This document shows positions 33,897-45,149 of a stretch of DNA of 64,000 nt, piece by piece. A model generated the notes under the pieces. That model did not search any database, was not told where the DNA came from, and saw only the letters and a program-made list of their open reading frames with translations. The stretch is from Kocuria salsicia (GTDB lineage: Bacteria > Actinomycetota > Actinomycetes > Actinomycetales > Micrococcaceae): positions 1 to 64,000 of the forward strand of contig NZ_VELE01000001.1 in the NCBI RefSeq assembly GCF_007681555.1, in the 5' to 3' direction. Made by a program: the position numbers and the translations under genes. The stretch's first letter is position 1. Every line of letters begins with the position of its first letter.

Positions 33897-35003
33897 ATGA
33901 CCACCCCCACCCAGAAGCTCTCCGACGCCGGCGTCTCCATCTGGCTCGACGACCTCTCCCGCCAGCGCCTCACCAGCGGCAACCTGCAGGAGCTCATCGA
34001 CACCAAGAACGTCGTCGGCGTGACGACCAACCCCACGATCTTCGCCGCGGCGCTCGCCAACGGCGAGTCATACCGCGAGCAGGTCGCGGCGCTCGCCGCC
34101 GAAGGGGTCTCGGTCGACGACGCCGTGTTCCGCATCACCACGGACGACGTCCGTGAGGCGTGCGACCTCTTCGCCCCCGTGGCGGAGGCCACGCAGGGTG
34201 TGGACGGGCGCGTGTCCATCGAGGTGGACCCCCGCCTGGCGCAGGACGCCGACGCCACTGCCTCGATGGCGCAGAAGCTCTCCCAGACAATCGACCGCCC
34301 GAACGCGCTGATCAAGATCCCCGCGACCGAGAAGGGCCTGCCCTCGATCGCGGCCACGATCGCGGAGGGCATCTCCGTGAACGTCACGCTGATCTTCTCG
34401 CTCGAGCGTTACCGCGGCGTCATCAACGCCTACATGGAGGGTCTCGAGCGTGCGCTGGAGAACGGCAAGGACCTCTCCACGATCCACTCCGTGGCGTCCT
34501 TCTTCGTTTCCCGCGTGGACACCGAGGTCGACAAGCGCCTGGACGCCGTCGGTTCCGCGGAGGCCGTGTCCCTCAAGGGCAAGGCCGGCCTGGCCAACGC
34601 GCGTCTCGCCTACCAGGTCTACGAGCAGTCGCTCCAGACCGAGCGCTGGAAGCGTCTTGCCTCCGCCGGCGCCAACCCGCAGCGTCCGCTGTGGGCCTCC
34701 ACCGGTGTGAAGGACCCCAACCTGCCGGACACCCTGTACGTGACCGAGCTGGTGGCCCCCAACACCGTGAACACCATGCCGGAGAAGACGCTGGACGCCA
34801 CGTACGACCACGCGGACGTCACAGGTGACACCGTGAGCGGCACCTACGAGGAGTCCGCCGAGGTCCTCGACGCGGTTGCCCGTCAGGGCGTGTCCTACCG
34901 GGAGGTCGTGGAGCTGCTCGAGACCGAGGGCCTCGAGAAGTTCGACAAGTCCTGGGAGGAGCTGCTCGAGACCGTGCGCACGGCGCTCGACGCCGCGAGC
35001 TGA
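33897..35003 (+). CDS. tal: Transaldolase
   Basis: A 368-residue TIM-barrel enzyme moving a dihydroxyacetone unit between sugar phosphates. The Schiff-base lysine is K140 ([16 protein letters not shown]). Other family segments are [13 protein letters not shown] near residue 41, [13 protein letters not shown] near 107 and [12 protein letters not shown]. This longer actinobacterial type (class II) matches the observed length. It follows tkt by 95 bases. Confidence 0.97.
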   Translation: MTTPTQKLSDAGVSIWLDDLSRQRLTSGNLQELIDTKNVVGVTTNPTIFAAALANGESYREQVAALAAEGVSVDDAVFRITTDDVREACDLFAPVAEATQGVDGRVSIEVDPRLAQDADATASMAQKLSQTIDRPNALIKIPATEKGLPSIAATIAEGISVNVTLIFSLERYRGVINAYMEGLERALENGKDLSTIHSVASFFVSRVDTEVDKRLDAVGSAEAVSLKGKAGLANARLAYQVYEQSLQTERWKRLASAGANPQRPLWASTGVKDPNLPDTLYVTELVAPNTVNTMPEKTLDATYDHADVTGDTVSGTYEESAEVLDAVARQGVSYREVVELLETEGLEKFDKSWEELLETVRTALDAAS

Positions 35004-35141
35004 CCTCGTCTCGCCGCCCGCGGCTGTGCAGGAGCACCCGGTGCCCCACGACCGCGGGTGGCGGTCCCGTTGCAGCACCACTTCCGGGCGGTGCGGCCCA
35101 GCCGCTGCACCGCCCACCCACCACGTTTGAGGAGGCTCCCC

Positions 35142-36746
35142 GTGAGCTCATTGTCATTGCAGGCCGCCGGTGCCGCGCGAGAGGCGATCGACACGAACGT
35201 CCCCCGCCTGGTCGCCGAGAATTTCGCGTCCAAGCTTTTTGCGCAGGACCCCGCCCTCTGGGGCGCCGCCGCGGAGCAGGAGGCGGCAGTCCGCCTCGGG
35301 TGGACGGACGCCGTGAGCGTCTCCCGTCCGCTCGTACCGGAGATCGAGGAGTTGCGGGACGACTTCGCCCGCGAAGGTGTCACGCGTTTCGTGCTCGCGG
35401 GCATGGGCGGTTCCTCCCTGGCTCCCGAGGTGATCACCCGCAGCGCCGGCGTGGAGCTGTTCGTGCTGGACTCCACCGACCCCGAGATGGTCACCAAGGC
35501 GCTCGAGGACCTCGAGCACACCGCGCTGATCGTCTCCTCCAAGTCCGGCTCCACGGTGGAGACGGACTCCGCGCGCCGAGTGTTCATCGACGCTTTCCAG
35601 CGCGCCGGGTTGGACGCCCCTTCGCGGATCGTGGTGGTCACGGACCCGGGCTCCCCCATGGACTCGGCCTCGCGTGAGGCGGGCTACCGCAAGACCTTCA
35701 ACGCGGACCCGAACGTGGGCGGGCGCTTCTCCGCGCTCACGGCGTTCGGACTCGTGCCCTCCGGACTCGCCGGCGTGGACGTCGCGGCGCTGCTCGACGA
35801 CGCCGAGGAGGCCGTCGAGATGCTGCGCGAGGACGACGAGAACAACATCGGCCTGCAGCTCGGTGCCGCCCTGGGCGGTACCTCACCGCTGCGCGACAAG
35901 ATCGTGCTCGTGAACCAGGGCGCGCCGTTCGTGGGCTTCGCGGACTGGGCGGAGCAGCTGATCGCCGAGTCCACCGGCAAGTCCGGCACGGGCGTGCTGC
36001 CCGTGGTCGTGCACGACGGCGCCCCCGAGCTGACCTCCGGCGCGTCGGACGTGCTGGTCGTCTCGCTCGTGGCTGAGGAGGACGTGGACCCCGAGCAGTC
36101 CGAGGGGGTGCGCGTGGCCGGTTCGCTGAGCGGCCTCATGGTGGCCTTCGAGGTCGCGATCGCGGTGGCGGGCCAGCTGCTGGGCATCGACCCGTTCGAC
36201 CAGCCGGACGTCGAGTCCGCCAAGGCGGCAACACGCGAGCTTCTGGCCTCCAAGCCCGAGCCCTCACCCGCGGCCGCCACGGACGGGGAGATCGAGATCC
36301 GCGGCGCCGAGGACGTGCTGCGCGGCGCGACCACCGTGCCCGCGGCCCTCTCGGCGCTTCTGGAGCAGCTGCCTGAGGACGGCTACGTGAGCGTCCAGGC
36401 GTACTTCGACCGGCTCGGCTGGACCGAGCTGGAGTCCGTGCGGGACGTGCTGGCGCGGCGCACCGGGCGTCCCGTGACCTTCGGGTGGGGCCCGCGTTTC
36501 CTGCACTCCACCGGCCAGTACCACAAGGGCGGTCCCGCCCAGGGTGTCTACGTGCAGATCACTGCGGCCACGGACACGGACGTGGACATCCCCGGCATCC
36601 CCTTCACCTTCGGCGAGCTCATCAACGCGCAGGCGGACGGGGACGCCACCGTGCTCGCCGAGCACCACCGCCCTGTCCTGCGGCTGCGGCTGCTGGACCG
36701 GGAGGCCGGGGTGGCCCAGCTGCTGCGCGCGGCGTCCGAGCTGTGA
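35142..36746 (+). CDS. pgi: Glucose-6-phosphate isomerase
   Basis: A 534-residue isomerase of the actinobacterial/cyanobacterial type that interconverts glucose 6-phosphate and fructose 6-phosphate. Sugar-phosphate (SIS) domain motifs: VLAGMGGSSLAPEVI, IVSSKSGSTVETDS, and the C-terminal RFLHSTGQYHKGGP. The start is a GTG with GAGGAGG upstream. It lies between tal and zwf in the operon and links glycolysis to the pentose phosphate pathway. Confidence 0.95.
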   Translation: MSSLSLQAAGAAREAIDTNVPRLVAENFASKLFAQDPALWGAAAEQEAAVRLGWTDAVSVSRPLVPEIEELRDDFAREGVTRFVLAGMGGSSLAPEVITRSAGVELFVLDSTDPEMVTKALEDLEHTALIVSSKSGSTVETDSARRVFIDAFQRAGLDAPSRIVVVTDPGSPMDSASREAGYRKTFNADPNVGGRFSALTAFGLVPSGLAGVDVAALLDDAEEAVEMLREDDENNIGLQLGAALGGTSPLRDKIVLVNQGAPFVGFADWAEQLIAESTGKSGTGVLPVVVHDGAPELTSGASDVLVVSLVAEEDVDPEQSEGVRVAGSLSGLMVAFEVAIAVAGQLLGIDPFDQPDVESAKAATRELLASKPEPSPAAATDGEIEIRGAEDVLRGATTVPAALSALLEQLPEDGYVSVQAYFDRLGWTELESVRDVLARRTGRPVTFGWGPRFLHSTGQYHKGGPAQGVYVQITAATDTDVDIPGIPFTFGELINAQADGDATVLAEHHRPVLRLRLLDREAGVAQLLRAASEL

Positions 36747-36782
36747 TCCCCACCCGACAACCCGCGAACGGACGGCGAGCCT

Positions 36783-38321
36783 GTGCCTGAGAACACCCAA
36801 CACAACCCCCTGCGTGATCCACGCGACCGGCGTCTGACACGCGTCGCGGCGCCGTCGGCCCTCGTCCTCTTCGGCGTCACCGGCGACCTCGCGAAGAAGA
36901 AGCTGCTGCCGGCCATGTACGACCTCGCCAACCGCAGCCTGCTCCCTCCGGCCTTCTCCCTCGTGGGGTTCGGCCGGCGGGACTGGAACGACGCCCAGTT
37001 TGCGGAGTACGTCAAGGAGCACGTCGCCGAGCACGCCCGCACGCCCTACAACGAGGACCTCTGGAACCAGTTCGCCTCGGGGCTGCGGTTCGTGCACGGC
37101 GAGTTCGACGACGACGACGCCTACGTGCGTCTCGCGCAGACGCTCGACGAGCTCGACCGCGACCGCGGCACCCGCGGCAACCACGCGTTCTACCTGTCCA
37201 TCCCGCCCAAGACGTTCGAGGTGGTGTGCCAGCAGCTGGCGGACCACGACCTCGCGGACTCGCAGGACAGCAAGGGCTGGCGGCGGGTGGTCATCGAGAA
37301 GCCGTTCGGCCACGACCTCGACTCCGCCCGGGAGCTGAACGCGATCGTGGAGCGGGTCTTCCGCCCGGACAGCGTGTTCCGCATCGACCACTACCTGGGC
37401 AAGGAGACGGTGCAGAACATCCTGGCGCTGCGCTTCGCCAACCAGATGTTCGAGCCCCTGTGGGACGCCCGGTACGTGGACCACGTGCAGATCACAATGG
37501 CCGAGGAGATCGGCATCGGCTCCCGCGCCGGTTACTACGACGGCGTGGGTGCGGCCCGTGACGTCATCCAGAACCACCTGCTGCAGCTGCTGGCGTTCAC
37601 GGCCATGGAGGAGCCGGCCTCGTTCAGCGCGCACAACCTGCGCCGGGAGAAGGCCAAGGTCCTCGAGTCCGTGGTGCTGCCCTCTGACCTCGGTGAGCAC
37701 TCGGCCCTGGGCCAGTACACGTCCGGTCTGCAGGGCGGCGAGTTCGTCAAGGGCTTCCACGAGGAGTCGGACATCCCCGCTGACTCTCGCACCGAGACCT
37801 TCGCGGCCCTGCGCGTGGACATCAACAACCGCCGCTGGGCGGGCGTGCCGTTCTACCTGCGCGCGGGCAAGCGGCTCGGCCGGCGGGTCACGGAGATCGC
37901 GGTGGCATTCAAGAAGTCCCCGAACCTGCTCTTCCGGGACACGGACAACGAGGAGTTCGGCCAGAACGCCATCGTGATCCGCATCCAGCCGGACGAGGGC
38001 GTGACCATCCGCTTCGGCTCCAAGGTCCCCGGCACGCAGTCGGAGATCCGGGACGTCACCATGGACTTCGGCTACGGCCACGCGTTCACGGAGTCCAGCC
38101 CGGAGGCGTACGAGCGGCTGATCTTCGACGTGCTGCTGGGCGAGCCGCCCCTGTTCCCGGACCACTCCGAGGTGGAGCTGTCCTGGAAGATCCTGGACCC
38201 GTTCGAGAACTACTGGTCCGAGCACCAAGTGCAACCCGAGCCGTACGCGCCCGGTTCATGGGGTCCGGAGTCGGCCCACGAGTTGATGGCCCGTGACGGC
38301 CGGGTCTGGAGGCGACCGTGA
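36783..38321 (+). CDS. zwf: Glucose-6-phosphate dehydrogenase
   Basis: A 512-residue enzyme making 6-phosphogluconolactone and NADPH. The nucleotide motif FGVTGDLAKKKLLPA is at 30-44. The active-site signature RIDHYLGKETVQN is near residue 200, and EKPFGHDLDSA precedes it. The GTG start and the 512-residue length match actinobacterial Zwf. Its stop overlaps the opcA start by four bases. Confidence 0.97.
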   Translation: MPENTQHNPLRDPRDRRLTRVAAPSALVLFGVTGDLAKKKLLPAMYDLANRSLLPPAFSLVGFGRRDWNDAQFAEYVKEHVAEHARTPYNEDLWNQFASGLRFVHGEFDDDDAYVRLAQTLDELDRDRGTRGNHAFYLSIPPKTFEVVCQQLADHDLADSQDSKGWRRVVIEKPFGHDLDSARELNAIVERVFRPDSVFRIDHYLGKETVQNILALRFANQMFEPLWDARYVDHVQITMAEEIGIGSRAGYYDGVGAARDVIQNHLLQLLAFTAMEEPASFSAHNLRREKAKVLESVVLPSDLGEHSALGQYTSGLQGGEFVKGFHEESDIPADSRTETFAALRVDINNRRWAGVPFYLRAGKRLGRRVTEIAVAFKKSPNLLFRDTDNEEFGQNAIVIRIQPDEGVTIRFGSKVPGTQSEIRDVTMDFGYGHAFTESSPEAYERLIFDVLLGEPPLFPDHSEVELSWKILDPFENYWSEHQVQPEPYAPGSWGPESAHELMARDGRVWRRP

Positions 38322-39418
38322 TTGTTCAGATGGAGAACACCACCGCAGCGAAGATCGAGAAGAAGCTCAACCAGCTGCGGGACGAGAACGGCGTGGTGAC
38401 GCTCGGGCGCGTGCTCACGCTGGTGATCCTCGCGCAGGCGGGGCACTCGGAGATGGCGGTCGAGGCGGCGAACTACGCGAGCCACGAGCACCCGTGCCGG
38501 ATCATCGTGCACGTGGCGCACTCGCGCACGGACGAGACCCGCCTGGACGCGCAGCTGCGCGTGGGCGGCGACGCTGGCGCGTCGGAGGTCATCCTCATGC
38601 ACGGCTACGGCGACCTCGCCGAGCCCACGGAGACCCTCGTCTCCGCGCTGCTGCTGCCTGACGCCCCCATTGTGGCGTGGTGGCCGCACGACTTCCCGCA
38701 GAACCCCAGCGAGAGCTCGATCGGCAGGATCGCGCACCGACGCATCACGGACTCATCCCGCGCAGACGAGCCGTTCGCCTCGCTCACGCAGCTCGCGCGG
38801 CAGTACACCCCCGGCGACACGGACCTCGCGTGGACGCGCATCACGAACTGGCGCGTCCAGCTCGCGGCGGTCCTCGACCAGGTGGGCCCCGTTGCAGTCA
38901 GGGAGATCGTGCTCGAGGGCAACGCCGTGGCACCGTCCATGCTGCTGCTGGGCGTGTGGCTCTCGCAGCGGCTCGGGGCCAAGGTCACCATCCGCACGGA
39001 CGGCTCCGGCCGGGCCCTGGACCGCGTTGCCCTGCTCACGGACCAGGGCGCCGTGGAGATCAACCGCCCTGGCCGCACCGTTGCCGTGCTCTCCCAGCCT
39101 GACCAGCCGGACCAGCAGATCGCCATGCCCGTGCGAGACCTGAAGACCTGCCTGGCCGAGGAGCTGCGGCGGCTCGACGCGGACGAGGTCTACGGCGAGG
39201 TGATCCGCGCGGGTCTCGACGCCGCGGAGGTCTGCACGGCGGCCCAGGCCAAACAGGAGGTGGGCGACGTCGTCGAGGCCGAGGACGCCGTCGTCGAGAC
39301 CGGTTCAGAGCACATGACGGCGGAAGCAGCAGACCGGGGTGGGGCTGCTGCCCGCGACGGTGAGGGGGACACCTCGACGTCGGGGTCTGACGAGGCCGAC
39401 GGGGCGGTGCGCCCATGA
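38318..39418 (+). CDS. opcA: OpcA, G6PDH assembly/activator protein
   Basis: A 366-residue protein of the OpcA family, required for full activity of glucose-6-phosphate dehydrogenase in cyanobacteria and actinobacteria. Family motifs: RVLTLVILAQ, SREHPCRI-like SHEHPCRIIVHV, and LLLPDAPIVAWWPHDFP. The last 50 residues form an acidic Ala/Glu/Gly tail that most OpcA proteins (about 300 residues) lack. GTG start inside the zwf stop; ATGA overlap with pgl. Confidence 0.92.
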   Translation: MIVQMENTTAAKIEKKLNQLRDENGVVTLGRVLTLVILAQAGHSEMAVEAANYASHEHPCRIIVHVAHSRTDETRLDAQLRVGGDAGASEVILMHGYGDLAEPTETLVSALLLPDAPIVAWWPHDFPQNPSESSIGRIAHRRITDSSRADEPFASLTQLARQYTPGDTDLAWTRITNWRVQLAAVLDQVGPVAVREIVLEGNAVAPSMLLLGVWLSQRLGAKVTIRTDGSGRALDRVALLTDQGAVEINRPGRTVAVLSQPDQPDQQIAMPVRDLKTCLAEELRRLDADEVYGEVIRAGLDAAEVCTAAQAKQEVGDVVEAEDAVVETGSEHMTAEAADRGGAAARDGEGDTSTSGSDEADGAVRP

Positions 39419-40221
39419 GCGCGACCCTGCCGCCCCAGCCGCGACTGGTCCCCCACGACGGGGAAGACCGCCTCGCGCGGGACACAGCCGCCCGACTCTT
39501 GGAGGTCTTGGAGGCCGCCCAGGACGAGCGCGGAGAGGCCACGGTGCTGCTCACCGGCGGCGGCATGGGCACGCGTGTGATCGGTGAGGTCGCCGCGAGC
39601 CCGGATGCCGCGCTGATCGACTGGTCGCGCGTCAACGTGTGGTGGTCCGACGAGCGCTTCCTCCCCGGCGCGGACCCCGAGCGCAACGGGGTCCAGGCCG
39701 CGGACGCGTGGGACGAGACCCTCGAGCTTGACTGGGACCGTGTGCACCCCGTGGCCGGTTCGGATGAGATCAGCACCGCCGACGAGGCCGCGGCCGACTA
39801 TCGCGCGGAGCTTGCAGCGGCCGCGGAGGCCGAGGGCTCGACCGGGGACCTGCCGTACGTGGACGTCGCCCTCCTGAGCCTGGGTCCGGACACGCACGTG
39901 GCGTCCCTGTTCCCGGGGCGGAAGGACGTGCTGCGCACCGACGCGACCGTGTTCGCGGTCGCCGACTCCCCCAAGCCCCCGCCCGAGCGTGTGACGATGT
40001 CCCTGCCCGCGATCAACTCCGCGCACAAGGTCTGGCTGCTCGTCTCCGGCGCTCCCAAGGCTGACGCCCTGGCGAGCATCCGCCGTGCCGGTGTCACGCC
40101 GGTGGAGGCGCCGGGCAGCGCGGTCCGTGGCACTCAGGAGACCCTGTGGCTCGTCACCGAGGACGCGCTGCCGGGGGTACCGGAGGACCCGGACGGATCG
40201 TCCGCGCAGTCCGAGGACTGA
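39415..40221 (+). CDS. pgl: 6-Phosphogluconolactonase
   Basis: A 268-residue DevB-type lactonase hydrolysing 6-phosphogluconolactone. Motifs: VLLTGGGMGTRVIGEV near the N-terminus, VNVWWSDERFLPGADPERN, and LLSLGPDTHVASLFPGR, where LGPDTH replaces the common LGxGxDGHxAS pattern. It is the last gene of the pentose phosphate operon and overlaps opcA by four bases. Confidence 0.94.
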   Translation: MSATLPPQPRLVPHDGEDRLARDTAARLLEVLEAAQDERGEATVLLTGGGMGTRVIGEVAASPDAALIDWSRVNVWWSDERFLPGADPERNGVQAADAWDETLELDWDRVHPVAGSDEISTADEAAADYRAELAAAAEAEGSTGDLPYVDVALLSLGPDTHVASLFPGRKDVLRTDATVFAVADSPKPPPERVTMSLPAINSAHKVWLLVSGAPKADALASIRRAGVTPVEAPGSAVRGTQETLWLVTEDALPGVPEDPDGSSAQSED

Positions 40222-40246
40222 GCAGGGGACCCGTGTTGGCCACGAC

Positions 40247-40277
40247 GAAGGCCCGGACCGTGACGGTCCGGGCCTTC
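40247..40277. terminator. Bidirectional terminator between pgl and secG
   Basis: A 14-base-pair perfect stem (40247-40260 with 40264-40277) and a TGA loop, flanked by A/T-rich ends of the stem (GAAGG/CCTTC). It separates the plus-strand pentose phosphate operon from the minus-strand glycolytic operon and can end both. Confidence 0.85.
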
Positions 40278-40341
40278 GCTCTGTGCCAGTGCCTGCTGGT
40301 TGTGACGTGGCGCTGCGTGGTGGATGCCGTGGAGCGCCTGC

Positions 40342-40593
40342 TCAGGCCACCGGGTTGAACCGGAGGACCAGCGCGTAGCCGACGATGGCCAGCACCCAGA
40401 TGATCGCCAGCACGGTGGTGATGCGCACGACGTTCTTCTGCGCCGCACCGGAGGTGTTCAAGGACTGTGTCATTCCGCCGCCGAACATGTCCGACAGACC
40501 ACCGCCTTTGCCCTTGTTGAGCAGGACGAACATGATGCACAGGATGCTCGTGACCACGATGACCGCCTGGAGGGCGATCAGGAGGATCTCCAC
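40342..40593 (-). CDS. secG: Preprotein translocase subunit SecG
   Basis: An 83-residue membrane protein of the SecYEG channel. Two helices (about residues 3-24 and 55-76) flank the SecG signature LLNKGKGGGLSDMFGGG. Typical actinobacterial length. It is the last gene of the gap-pgk-tpiA-secG cluster, a conserved arrangement. Confidence 0.95.
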   Translation of the reverse strand: MEILLIALQAVIVVTSILCIMFVLLNKGKGGGLSDMFGGGMTQSLNTSGAAQKNVVRITTVLAIIWVLAIVGYALVLRFNPVA

Positions 40594-40656
40594 GAAATGC
40601 CTCGATTCACATAGAACTGGGGGTGAGCAACGCGCCGACCGAAAGCTGACGCGACA

Positions 40657-41475
40657 TCACTGATCGGTGACCAGGTGCTGCTCGAACCGTGCAATCTTAG
40701 CAAACTCCTCCGCATCGAGGCTGGCACCGCCCACGAGGGCACCGTCCACGTCCGGACCCGCCATGATGGAGGCCACGTTCGAGGACTTCACCGAGCCGCC
40801 GTAGAGCACACGGGTGGCGCGCGCGAACTCCGCGCCGTAGAGGCTCTCGAGCTCCGCACGCACGGCCTTCGCCATCTCCTGCGCGTCCTCGGGGCCGGCG
40901 ACCTCACCGGTGCCAATGGCCCACACGGGCTCGTAGGCCACCACGAGGCCTTCGAGTTCGCCGGCGGTCAGCTCCGCGAGGCTGCCGCGCAGCTGCTCAA
41001 GCGTGTACTCCACGTGACGCCCGGCCTGGCGCTCCTCGAGCCCCTCCCCCACGCACAGCATGGGGGTGAGGCCGTGTCGGATCGCGGCACGGATCTTGTC
41101 CCGGCACTGCTCGTTCGTCTCGTGGTGGATGAGGCGTCGCTCGGAGTGGCCCACCAGTACGTAGCTGCAGCCGAGCTTGGCGAGGAACTCACCGGAGACG
41201 TCGCCCGTGTAGGCCCCCTTGTCCTGGTCGGAGAGGTCCTGTGCCCCGTACTTGATCTGCAGGCCGTCCCCCTCCACCAGGGACTGCACCGATCGCAGGT
41301 CCGTGAACGGCGGGAAGACCACCACCTCCGCACGGGAGTAGTCGTGCTTGGCGTCCTTGAGCGTCCACGCGAGCTTCTGGACCAGCGCGATGCCCTGCGT
41401 GTGGTCCATGTTCATCTTCCAGTTGCCCGCGATCACGGGCGTCCGGTCGAAAACTCCGTTGGTCTGCGTGGTCAT
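40657..41475 (-). CDS. tpiA: Triosephosphate isomerase
   Basis: A 272-residue TIM-barrel enzyme. [10 protein letters not shown] (Asn/Lys active site) at 16-25, catalytic His in LVGHSERR, the signature [13 protein letters not shown] with catalytic Glu, and the phosphate loop YGGSVKSSN are all present. Part of the glycolytic operon, 43 bases after pgk. Confidence 0.97.
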   Translation of the reverse strand: MTTQTNGVFDRTPVIAGNWKMNMDHTQGIALVQKLAWTLKDAKHDYSRAEVVVFPPFTDLRSVQSLVEGDGLQIKYGAQDLSDQDKGAYTGDVSGEFLAKLGCSYVLVGHSERRLIHHETNEQCRDKIRAAIRHGLTPMLCVGEGLEERQAGRHVEYTLEQLRGSLAELTAGELEGLVVAYEPVWAIGTGEVAGPEDAQEMAKAVRAELESLYGAEFARATRVLYGGSVKSSNVASIMAGPDVDGALVGGASLDAEEFAKIARFEQHLVTDQ

Positions 41476-41518
41476 GCTGAGACTCCTTCGCTCGGATGGC
41501 TGGTGCTTTGTGGGGCGC

Positions 41519-42742
41519 TCACGCGCCGAGGGCCACCACGCCCGGAAGCTGCTTGCCCTCGATGAATTCCAGGGAGGCGCCGCCGCCTGTGGAGATGTGG
41601 CCGAACTGCTCGTCCCGGTAGCCCAGGTTGCGCACGGCGGAGGCGGAGTCGCCGCCGCCGATCACGCTCATGGCGTCGGACGTGGCCAGCGCCTGCGCCA
41701 CGGCCTTGGTGCCGTTGGCGAACGGGGCCATCTCGAACACGCCCACCGGGCCGTTCCAGAACACAGTCTTCGCCGCGGCGATCTTCTCCGCGAAGATCTT
41801 TGCGGACTCGGGCCCGATGTCCAGGCCCAGGCCGGAGTCGCCGATGGAGCCGCCCTCGATGTCCGCCACGGGGCGCACCTCGTGCTCAGCGTCCTCCGAG
41901 AAGTTCGCGGCGTAGACGACGTCCACGGGCAGCACGATCTCTGTGCCGGCCGCCTCCGCCCGGTCCAGGTAACCCTTGACGGTGTCGATCTGGTCCTTCT
42001 CCAGCAGTGACGAACCCACGGCGTGACCCTGCGCGGCGAGGAAGGTGAAGACCATGCCGCCGCCGATCAGCAACGAGTCCGCCTTGCCGATCAGGTTGTC
42101 GATCACAGCGAGCTTGTCGGAGACCTTGGAGCCGCCCATGACCACCACGAACGGGCGCTCTGGGTCCGAGATGACCTTGCTCAGCACGTCCACTTCCGTC
42201 TTCACCAGATCACCCAGGTAGCTCGGCAGCTCGTACGCGATGTCGTACACGGAGGCGTGCTTGCGGTGCACGGCGCCGAAAGCGTCGTCCACGTACGCGC
42301 CGTTCTCACCGGTCAGCGCGGCGAGCTCCTTGGCGAACTGCTGCCGCTCGGCGTCGTCCTTGGAGGTCTCGCGCGGGTCGAAGCGGACGTTCTCGAGCAC
42401 CAGGATCTGGCCGTCCTCGAGCGCGTCCGACTTGGCCTTCGCGTCTTCGCCGACCACGTCAGTGGCGACGACTACGGGTGCCTCGGAGAGCTTGGCCAGC
42501 CGGTCAGCGGCGGGCTTGATGGAGTACCTCGGGTCCACGGTTCCCTTGGGCCGTCCCAGGTGCGCCATGACGATGACGCGCGCACCAGCCTCCGCGAGCT
42601 TGCTGAGGACGGGCAGGGACGCGCGCACGCGTCCGTCGTCCGTCACCGTGGAGCCGTCGAGCGGAACGTTGAGATCCGAGCGCACGAGAACTCGGCGCCC
42701 CGAGACCCCCTCGGCAATGAGATCGTCGAGCGACTTGGCCAT
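41519..42742 (-). CDS. pgk: Phosphoglycerate kinase
   Basis: A 407-residue glycolytic kinase. [15 protein letters not shown] is at the N-terminus, followed by [26 protein letters not shown] and the C-terminal [16 protein letters not shown] (nucleotide site). The ATG at 42742 (MAKSLDDL) is preceded by GGGAAAGG at 8 bases; the in-frame ATG at 42751 abuts that site and is less likely. Confidence 0.96.
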   Translation of the reverse strand: MAKSLDDLIAEGVSGRRVLVRSDLNVPLDGSTVTDDGRVRASLPVLSKLAEAGARVIVMAHLGRPKGTVDPRYSIKPAADRLAKLSEAPVVVATDVVGEDAKAKSDALEDGQILVLENVRFDPRETSKDDAERQQFAKELAALTGENGAYVDDAFGAVHRKHASVYDIAYELPSYLGDLVKTEVDVLSKVISDPERPFVVVMGGSKVSDKLAVIDNLIGKADSLLIGGGMVFTFLAAQGHAVGSSLLEKDQIDTVKGYLDRAEAAGTEIVLPVDVVYAANFSEDAEHEVRPVADIEGGSIGDSGLGLDIGPESAKIFAEKIAAAKTVFWNGPVGVFEMAPFANGTKAVAQALATSDAMSVIGGGDSASAVRNLGYRDEQFGHISTGGGASLEFIEGKQLPGVVALGA

Positions 42743-42782
42743 GTCTGTCATCCTTTCCCTGGGGTGATCACGATCTGACGAC

Positions 42783-42817
42783 AGTGGCGCCGGCACCCTC
42801 GGGGCACCGGCGCCACT
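42783..42817 (-). terminator. Hairpin between gap and pgk
   Basis: AGTGGCGCCGG/CCGGCGCCACT, an 11-base-pair stem (42783-42793 with 42807-42817) whose loop can extend pairing (CCC/GGG). It lies within the glycolytic gene series and could lower read-through from gap into pgk or stabilise the gap message. Confidence 0.6.
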
Positions 42818-42829
42818 GAACGGTCTGAC

Positions 42830-44088
<1,259 letters not shown>

Positions 44089-45102
44089 TCAGGCGTTGGA
44101 CCGGGCCGGGTCCGTCTGCTCGGCGTGCTCCGCACTCGCGTGGGCCGCGAACTCGGACGTGGTGGCCACGCCGAGCTCCTCCGCGCGGCGGTCAGCCATG
44201 GCGAGCAGGCGTCGGATCCGCCCCGCGATCGCGTCCTTGGTCAGCGGGGGCTCGGACAGCCTGCCTAGTTCGTCCAAACTCGCCTGCTTGTTGGCCACCC
44301 GCAGCCGACCCGCGGCACGCAGGTGCTCGGGCGCCTCGTCGCCCAGGATGGCGAGGGCGCGCTCGACCTTGGCGCCCGCGGTGACGGCGGCCTGGGCGGA
44401 ACGGCGCAGGTTGGCGTCGTCGAAGTTGGCGAGCCGGTTCGCCGTGGCCCTCACCTCCTTGCGCATGCGGCGGTCCTCCCACTGCAGCAGGGCCCGATGG
44501 GCACCCAGACGGGTGAGCAGCGCCGCAATGGTGTCGCCGTCGCGCACGACCACCCGGTCCACTCCGCGGACCTGCCGCGCCTTGGCGAGCACGTCCAGGC
44601 GCCGGGCCGAGCCCACGAGCGCAAGTGCCGCCTCTGGACCCGGGCATGTGAACTCCATGGCGGCCGCCCGCCCCGGCTCCGTGAGCGAGCCGTGGGCCAG
44701 GAACGCTCCTCGGATCACGGCGGCGGACTCCTCCACGCTGCCGTTGACCACCGTGGGCGGCAGTCCCCGCACCGGGCGCCCGTGGGCGTCCAGCAGACCC
44801 GTGCGACGGGCGAGGGCCTCACCGTCCTTGGCCACCCGCACCACCCAGGTGCGGTCGCGGCGCAGCCCCCCGCCGCTGATCACGCCGAGCTCGCAGTCGT
44901 GGCCGAAGACCTCTCCCACGGTCCGGGCCGTGCGCCGGGCCACGGACTCGGTGTCGAGCTCCGCCTCCACAACGATCCGTCCGCCCACAATGTGCAGACC
45001 ACCCGCGAAGCGCAGCAGGGCGGAGAGCTCCGCGGCGCGCACGGCCGACTTGCGGACCTGCAGATGGGCGAGTTCTTCCTTGACCGAGGCGGTCAATGCC
45101 AT
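44089..45102 (-). CDS. whiA: DNA-binding regulator WhiA
   Basis: A 337-residue regulator with an N-terminal LAGLIDADG-like domain and a C-terminal HTH. The N-terminal family motif [20 protein letters not shown], the middle [20 protein letters not shown] and the C-terminal domain [20 protein letters not shown] (HTH) are clear. In sporulating actinobacteria it works with WhiB in cell division control. It is encoded with yvcK and rapZ in a conserved rapZ-yvcK-whiA cluster. Confidence 0.95.
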   Translation of the reverse strand: MALTASVKEELAHLQVRKSAVRAAELSALLRFAGGLHIVGGRIVVEAELDTESVARRTARTVGEVFGHDCELGVISGGGLRRDRTWVVRVAKDGEALARRTGLLDAHGRPVRGLPPTVVNGSVEESAAVIRGAFLAHGSLTEPGRAAAMEFTCPGPEAALALVGSARRLDVLAKARQVRGVDRVVVRDGDTIAALLTRLGAHRALLQWEDRRMRKEVRATANRLANFDDANLRRSAQAAVTAGAKVERALAILGDEAPEHLRAAGRLRVANKQASLDELGRLSEPPLTKDAIAGRIRRLLAMADRRAEELGVATTSEFAAHASAEHAEQTDPARSNA

Positions 45103-45149
45103 GACGGACGATCTCCTTGACGCTAGGTGGACGGAGGGGTACGGGGCCG

